Assembly: GCF_009758125.1 (NCBI RefSeq)
Contig: NZ_WRXO01000018.1
Location: 1-35,155 of the forward strand
Source of the DNA: Chitinophaga oryziterrae
Lineage (GTDB): Bacteria; Bacteroidota; Bacteroidia; Chitinophagales; Chitinophagaceae
Length of the DNA: 35,155 nucleotides
Direction of reading: 5' to 3'
Made by a program: the position numbers and the translations under genes. Every line of letters begins with the position of its first letter. Position 1 is the stretch's first letter. Under the pieces are notes generated by a model that was given only the letters and a program-made list of their open reading frames with translations, was not told the DNA's origin and ran no database searches. Below are positions 12,401-21,400 of the stretch, in pieces.

Positions 12401-15400
12401 TATCTTTACTAATACTGAGGAGTACAGACTGATTAAAATGTGATGCTGCCGCGCCTGCATTTTGCAGGAACCATTCCTGAATAGGTAATAAGCCGCTAAA
12501 GCCGGTAAGGATACCGGTTTCACCGGTATATGCCGGAGTGCCGGTGGTGCGGTTATCAATGACAGCAGCAAGTTCGCCGATAGTCTGGTGCATAAAAATA
12601 TCACGTGGAGAGATATGATATCCCTGACGGTTTATACGACTCACCAACTGGATACTAACGATAGAGTCTCCTCCCAGTGAAAAGAAATTGCTGCGCGTGT
12701 CTATCCTCACGAGCCCCAGAAGTTGCTGCCATACTTCCGCAAGCCGGCGTTCCGTCTCTGTTGCCGGTGCTACAAAGTCTGTTTCAGCAACAACCAATGT
12801 ATTCATTGCTATGAGCGCTTTACGGTCAGTTTTCCCATTAGAAGTTAAAGGAATGCTTTCGATCCGGACGATAGCAGCCGGCACCATATAGGCCGGCAGA
12901 TAACTTTTGACGTGTGCCATCAACCGGGCCTTATCAACAGTTCCATCCTCAACGACGAATGCGGTCAGGTTTTTCAGGCCGGAAGGATCTTCCTGCAAAA
13001 CAACTTTCGCTTCACGGACATCCGGATGCTGTTCCAGTACAGCTTCTATTTCGCCTGGTTCAATACGGAATCCACGTACTTTGACTTGTTCGTCAATACG
13101 TCCTACATATACTATATTTCCGTCCGTCAACCATTTTCCCGTATCACCGGTACGGTACATTCTTGCAGCAGGCACAGAAGAGAATGGATCAGGCAGGAAT
13201 TTAGCTGCTGTTAATGCTGGCTGATGCAAATAACCACGGGCCACCTGTGCCCCGCCAAGGTATATTTCTCCTTCAACCCCAACCGGCACAGGACGCTGAT
13301 ACACGTCCAGTATATAGATCTTTACGTTAGCTGATGGTTTTCCTATTACCACCTTTCCTGACACATGTAAGGGATGGGACGTAATGGTGCTTCCCACGGT
13401 ATTTTCTGTAGGACCATAGGCATTGAACAAGCGTATACCTTTACCTTCTATTGCCCTGGCAAGTGCAGGCGAAAGCTTTTCTCCCGCGGACACTATGGTG
13501 TTTATATTCAGTTCTTCGTCTTTTACCGCAGCCAGATATGCAGGAGGAAGTGTAGCCCATTCTACCTGTCTGCGGCGGAGCAGTGCAACAAACAGACTAC
13601 TATCCAGAATTTCTTCTTCAGCGGGAATGATTAATTGTCCTCCATGTAACAATGCACTAAAGATTTCCGCGCAGGCAGCATCGAAACTAAAGGATGAAAA
13701 CTGTAACATTCTTGTTCCGGGTTGCAGATCCTGATACCTTACGGACCCATAGATAAAATTCAGCAGACTACGGTGCTCTATCATTACTCCCTTAGGCCGG
13801 CCGGTGGATCCTGAGGTATAAATGACATATGCAAGATCAGTAGCAGCGATTTCATTTTCAGGAGTCGTATTATTTAGTTCCGAAAGGGTCTCTTCCAAAA
13901 TATCCAGACAAATTACATCTGACATTTGTATGCCGGTGCCGATGTTTTTTATGTTCTCTTCAATAGTTACTACTACCCGGCAGTCACTGTCTTTCAGCAT
14001 ATATGAGATGCGGTTCTCCGGATATGATGGATCAAGTGGCAGATAAGCAGCGCCTGCCTTCAGGATTGCCAGCATACTGACAACTCTTTCTATTGATCTT
14101 TTTATACAGATGCCCACCAGCATATCCTTTCCGATACCTTTTGCTTTAAGATACCGTGCCAATCTGTTGGCCTGTTCATTCAACTGATTGTATGTTAAGT
14201 ACTGATCTCCGCATATAACTGCTATGGATAAAGGAAAATCCAATACCTGTTTTTCAAAACGGGTGACGATCGTTTCATCCGGTGGCAATATTGAAACAGC
14301 GCTATTAAATTCATACAATATCTTTCTCCGCTCAGTTTCTGTTAGTAATGCAAAGTCACGGATCAAGCTGTTCTTGTTTATGACAATATTCTCCAGCAGT
14401 AAACAATAGTGATCAAGCAATTGATTTATTGTACCGGCGGAGAAAAGATCCGTATTGTATAGTATTGACAGTTGCAGTCCTTCAGACGATTCATTCACGA
14501 TCAGATCAAAATCATTGTCGGCCATCATATGGCCCGGATTGGCACTTTCCAACCGGATATCGCCCAGTGTGAGTTGTCCTGCATCCGGTGTGTTCTGTAG
14601 TATGAACATATGCTGAAACAGCGGGTTCCTGCTCATATCCCTTGTTACACCAAGGGCCTCTACTACTTTATCGTATGGTATTTCCTGATGAGCGAAAGCA
14701 TCAAGAGATGTTTTCCTTACCTGTTGAAGGAACGCAGAGAAAGTAGTTTCGGCATCCAGTTGACTACGCATAACAAGCGTATTAACAAAGAATCCGATCA
14801 TATCTTCCACTTCATGCTGATGACGACCAGCCACCGGCGTCCCAATACAGATATCGGAGTGTCCGCTGTACCGGTAAATCAGCACCTTAAATGCAGCCAG
14901 CAGGGTCATGTACAGTGTAACGTTCTCCTCATGTGAGAGTCCGATAAGACTGTTGTACACAGAGACGTTCAGCACACGGCTCAGCATATTGCCATTCATA
15001 CTTTGCACATCCGGGCGGGTATAGTCTGGTTCTATTCCGGTTGCGGTTGCACCTGCAAGTTGTTCCTGCCAGTATCTGAGGCCATTCTGCATCCATTTTC
15101 CTGAAAGATTATCCCGTTGCCAGATAGCATAATCTGTGTATTGTAAAGGGAGTGGCTTTAAGGCAGCAGGTTCCTTCGCTTTAAATGCATCATAGAGCGC
15201 GCTGAGTTCCCGCACTACAATACCGATGGACCAGCCATCAAAAGCAATATGATGCACCAGTGCCAGTAAAAGGTATTCTCTTTCGGTCAGTTGAACCAGC
15301 AATACTTTGAAAACAGGATCTTTTGAAAGATCAAAAGGCTGTTTTGCAACCTGTTGCAGATATGCATCTACCGATGGTGCTCCTGACGCTAACAGTGCTT

Positions 15401-18400
15401 TTTCTGTAAGGTATTCCATTCTCCATTGTCCGGGCGGTGTCAGCACCTGGAATGCCTTGCCGTCATCTTCCGAAATAACCGTCCGCAGTACATCATGTCT
15501 GCTAACAATTTCCAGAAAGGATGCTTCCAATGCAGGAATATCCAGCTCTCCCGACAAGCGGAATAACCATGGCATGTGATATTGCACTGTTCCCTGCAAC
15601 TTATCAATAAACCATAGTCTTTCCTGTGAAAACGATAAGGGAATATATTTCCTATCTCCCGCAGGTAAGATCGGCGGCATTTTCAAACCCGTATCTTCTT
15701 GTTGCAGTAGTAGTGCCAATGCGGAGATATCCGGTGCATCGAAAATATTCCTGATAGAAACTATTTTGTCAAAGTGTTTCCTGATGGCTGCAATAAGACG
15801 GACTGCGAGCAGAGAGTGACCACCAAGTACAAAAAAGTTATCTTTCACACCGATCTTTTCCAAACCGAGAAGTTCCTGCCAGATAATTACCAATGCGGCT
15901 TCTGTTGCATTCTCCGGTGCCACATAATTATCTACCTGCTGATTAAGGTCAGGTAATTCCAATAAAGCCTTCCTGTCAATTTTTCCATTGACTGTTAGCG
16001 GGAAGGTATCTGTGATGATAAATCCTCCAGGCACCATATACTCAGGCAACTTTTTTCTGGCGGCGGAGGCAACCTGTGTTATGAAATCCTGCGGAGACAG
16101 CCATTGCTGTGCACGCACTTCTGCCTTATCCTCTAGTGAGGCCATGCCACTGCTTTCCGTATCCCTGCGGGCGAATATATTATACAGGATATCATCACCA
16201 GCGAGCGCTTTCTCTTTTTCGACAAACGTATGGAATCCCTTTTCTTCCAGCAGTTGCTGTATGCGGGCAAGACGGTTGTCGATATTGTGTACCTCGATGA
16301 TAACATTATCGATCCTGGCCCAGTCGCCTTCCTCAATACCTTCCAGCACATAGTGTTCTGAATTCTCTACGTCTATCTTGAGCAGATCTATGTGATCAAG
16401 TTTTCTGGACCTGATCACTTCGGACACTGTGATCGTTTTACATTTTATGCGCACGCTGTTCAGCTTTACATCCAGCACTTCATCAAGCTCGCTGATGCTG
16501 GCATCTGTTCCTTCAGTACCCTGTATATAAGACCTTACGACGTCCCTTACCTGTTCTATGTCTTCGCTGATACCAGATACAATGGTCACATCGGGATAAT
16601 AGGTAAAGTCAATTTCGGTTTCTTTATTAAAAACGGCCAGCTGGAAACATTCTCCCTGAATATTATACAACTGTCTGTTTTGTGAAAGATGATGGTATAC
16701 TACCGGTATTGGTTCGAATGAATACACGCGGATGCCAGGACAGAGTATATTCAAAAAGACGGTAAAGAAACCTGCATTGGCACCAATATCGAGCACACAG
16801 CTATCTTCCTTCAACGTAATACCATGCTTCAGATAACATTGATCTAAAAAGATTTCCTTATAAAGAAAAGTTACCTCATTTAAATTGGAGTTGAAGATTG
16901 GTAAGCCATTGGGCAGGACCTGAAAAGAGGCGGGATCAATTTCCCCGTTGTATAACATCTGCTGGTAAACTGCCAGAAGAGGGTATTTTTCTTCATCGAC
17001 GCGTAAATAAGCCTTCAGGCTATCTGACTGAGCATTTACAAGTACAACTGTTTCTTTAACGCCATCGACAGCCTGCAGGCAATGGGCGATTTCTCCCGGC
17101 TCAATACGGTAACCATTTATTTTTACCTGATCATCTATTCTTCCTGAAAAGTGAAGATTCCCATCCGGCAGCCATTTCCCTTTATCTCCCGTACGATACA
17201 TCCTTTGTCCGGCTTCCCGGCTGAACGGATCATCAATAAACCGGGTTGCTGTCATTCCCGGCTGATGCAGGTATCCACGTCCGACCTGCGCGCCGCCTAT
17301 ACATAACTCTCCTTCAACGCCCGGAGGACAGAGTACTTCCGCATTATTTACGTCAACAACATAGATATACATATTATTAACGGGAATGCCTATCGGAAGA
17401 CTGGTCCCGATAGTATACAATTTTTTTTCAGGCCGGAAATGATAGGTGGTACATCCTACAGTTGTTTCTGTAGGCCCATATTCATTGATGATCTCTATAT
17501 CTGCATCTGCCAGAAACTTTACATGACGCAACTCTAATGCCTCTCCCCCTACAACCAGCTTTTGGGTAAGCATTGTAACGCCAGCCGCTCCCATCAGTGA
17601 TTCCAGCACCGGCAAATGAGCCGGGGTAAGTTTAATGAAATCATAAGGAGCGTACTTCAACAACTGAGGGTCCTCAAAAGCTGTCACAGACCTTCCCTGC
17701 GCCAATATCAGACGACGCCCCTGCAATAAGGGAACAAATAAGGCCGTGACCGATGCGTCAAAAGTATAAGATAAATGCATAAAGCTACCGGCACCTTCCC
17801 TATTGCCGTTACTACCATACATTGTAATAGCATTCAACAAATAGTTTAAGAGCTGAGCGTGTTCTATCATCACCCCCTTTGGCGTACCCGTGCTACCGGA
17901 AGTATAGATAATATAAGCCAATGTATGGCCGGATATCTCATTATGTACTCTGCCTTCCGGCTGCAGACTAATCTGCGCCCAATGACTATCTAAACTGATA
18001 ATCATGACATCATCCGGCAACAGATTTTCGGTGGAAGCATCCGCAAGCACAAAACGGCATCCGGTATCTTTCAATATATATTCTATCCTCGATGCAGGAT
18101 ATTCCGGATCTACCGGTACATAAGCCCCGCCAGCCTTGAGTATACCAAGCATACTCACTACCATGGAAATGGAGCGCTGTATGCAGACCGGCACCAGCAC
18201 TTCTTCTCTGACACCCAGTTTTTGTAAATAAACAGCCAGCTGATCAGACTGTTTGTTCAATTCATCATAGGTCAGTTGATCATCGCCGCAGATAAGCGCA
18301 ACGGCATCAGGTGTCTGTAACACCTTTTGCTCAAATATATCCAACAGATTGCTGTCAGCAGCTTGTATGCCAGTGTAAACGGATATTAATTTATCCGTTT

Positions 18401-21400
18401 CTTCTCTGCCCAGTATTGTAAGTGCGGTCAAAGAACGGCTTGTATCTTTTACGATTTCTCTCAGCAGATTTTCATAATGTTGCAGCAGACGTCCGGCTGT
18501 TTCTGCTTTATACAAATCCTTACAATAGGTCAATAGTAAGCGTAGTCCGGCATCAGATTCTGTCGCCTCCAGATTAAGGTCAAATTTGGCTGTAACAGCC
18601 CCTGCGGCTTCCATTGACAACTGTGCATCTCCCAGTGTCAATACTTTTGACTGCGGCGCATTCTGCAAGGTAAACACAACCTGAAAAACAGGTGTACGGC
18701 TCAGATCACGTTCTATGTCCAGTACCTCCACTACTTTCTCAAAAGGAACATCCTGATGTTCGTATGCATCCAACGTCATCTCCTTTACGGCCTGCAGTAA
18801 TTCACTGAAGGTCATGTCTTCGCGTAACTTTGAACGAAGAGCAAGGGTGTTTATAAAAAACCCGATCAGGTCCTCTGTCTCTTTCTGATCTCTTCCAGCC
18901 ACGACGCTGCCGACCGTAATATCCGGGCTGCCGGCATAACGATACAGCACAACTTTGAATGCTGCCAGCATCGTCATAAAAAGGGTCACTCCTTCGCGGG
19001 CAGACAATAGCGCAAGGTCTTCCTGCAATTCCCTATCCAGCATGCTGATGGCAATAGCTCCATTTATACTTTGTACGGCAGGACGCGGATAATCAGGTGT
19101 AATGCTAACGGGTTCTATTTCCTGCAATTGTTGTTTCCAGTATTTCAGGCGTTTTGACAGCACCCCGTCTGTCAGCAGATTCCGCTGCCAGACTGCATAA
19201 TCTGCATATTGTAAAGGAAGTGCCGGCAATTCCGGTGGACGTCCGGCAATACCTGCTGCATATAGTTCTACCAGCTCCTTTACCATAATACCCACAGACC
19301 ATGCATCGAATACGATATGATGCACCACTCCCGCCATTACGTATTCCTGTGCGGAGATACGAAAGATGGTAACTTTTAACATACTGTCAGCAGACAGATT
19401 GAACGGAGTGGCTACAAATGCTGCTATCTGATCCCGGAGAGTGTCTTCCGCATGTATTTCGTTTGTGAGATCCTTATATACAAACCGCCAGTTGGCTGCG
19501 GGCTGGATTGCCTGATACCCGATCCCGTTTTCTTCTCTTATTACTGTGCGTAAAACCTCGTGCCGGTCTACAATGGTCCTGAATACCTGTTCCAGCAAGG
19601 CCAGGTCCAGTTGGCCCTCAATACGGAATACCCATGGTAAATGATATTGTGTACTACCCTGTAGCTGATCTATAAACCACAGACGTTCCTGAGCAAAGGA
19701 AAGTCTGATCTTTCCATCCTCCTTACGGGGCTGTATTGCAGGTATTGCTTCCTCTGTCTGATTTTCCAGCACCTGGCAAAGCGTTGCGATAGTAGGGTGT
19801 TGAAAAAGCGTTCTGATACTGACTTCTTTACCTGATTGTTTTCTTATAGCTGCAATCAGCTGCATTGCCATCAGTGAGTGTCCTCCTGACTCAAAGAAAT
19901 TGTCATTTATACCAATAGCTGCTTTACCGAGGAGTACCTGCCAGATATCTGCCATTACCTCTTCCTGCGAATTACGCGGAGCTTCATATGTACTTACAAT
20001 GGCAGGTAATACCATTGTTTCCAGCAATACCTTTCTATTCACTTTCCCGTTGGCCGTAAGTGGTATTTCTACTAATTCGAGTATTGCAGCAGGTATCATA
20101 TACGCCGGCAACTTTTGCTCCAGAAGACGGAGCATATTTTCCCTGACGTAATGGTCCTTTGTTACTACAAATGCCAGCAATTGCTGTGTAGATGATTGCC
20201 ATACCACAACAGCCTGACTTATACCGGGCAAGCCCTGCATCACCTGTTCTATCTCTCCGGTTTCTACCCTGTAACCTCTGATCTTTACCTGATCGTCTTT
20301 CCTTCCGAGGAAGGTGATATTACCATCTGTCATCCATCTGGCCATATCACCTGTGCGATACAAACGGGACTCTTTCAGTTTTTCAAAAGGGCCGGTGACA
20401 AACTTTGCTGCCGTGAGTTCCGGCTGCCTCCAATAACCACGAGAGAGGCCAGCGCCCCCTACATATAATTCTCCCATCACAGCCGGCGGACATATTCTGC
20501 CATGGCTATCCAGTATATAGGCAGAGCGATTAGACAGCGGAAGTCCCACTGGTATATCTTTCAGTTCCTCCACATTTCTGATCTCACAGGTCAATGAGAA
20601 CGTTGTATTTTCTGTGGGGCCATAACCGTTGATGATCTGCAAAGAAGGATAAGCTTTCCTGACACGTCCGATATGATAGGACGATAGGCGGTCACCACCC
20701 ACTAAAATTGAGCGGAGTGTACCAAATATGCTAATATCGGTTTCAACCAGCTGATTGAACCATCCGCTGGTAAACCACATTGTTGTAATGTGTTCTTTGG
20801 TCAGAAGCGTCTTTAGCTGGCAGATATCAAGCAGCGTTTCCTGAGGACATAAAACAAGACGGCCTCCATTCAGCAGTGCACCCCAATATTCTACAGTAGT
20901 TGCGTCGAAAGCAGGCGAACCGGTAGACAGCCATATAGTGTCTGCAGAGATGTCTGTATAAGATACTCCTTTTACGAGGCTGATCACGTTCCGGTGTTCC
21001 ACCATCACTCCTTTGGGCGAACCTGTGGACCCTGAAGTATACATTACATATGCCAGCGACCCGGGTGATAATGCTACACTGAGACTTTCTGCCGGTTGGG
21101 ATAACAGCAGCTCCTCTATCCCTGCAGGATTGATTGTTTCGATATCCGCAAATGAATATCCGGATGCATCTATTAATAGTTCCGCTTTTACATCAGCAAG
21201 TATATATTGTATCCTTTCCTGCGGATATGAAGTGTCAACAGGTACATATACCCCTCCTGCCTTAATAACAGCCAGCATTGCTACGATTAAATCATCTGAG
21301 CGGTCCAGACATACCGGCACCAGCATGCCTGTTCTCAATTGTTTACTTTGCAGGTAATGAGCAAGGCGGGTGCTCTTTATATCAAGTTCCCGGTAAGTAA

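Noticed and set aside
16120..17010. Canonical embedded N-methyltransferase
   Set aside because: The VLEIGxGxG motif is absent, and the DIGANAGFF, SFEP and LLKIDVE set fits the FkbM family better.
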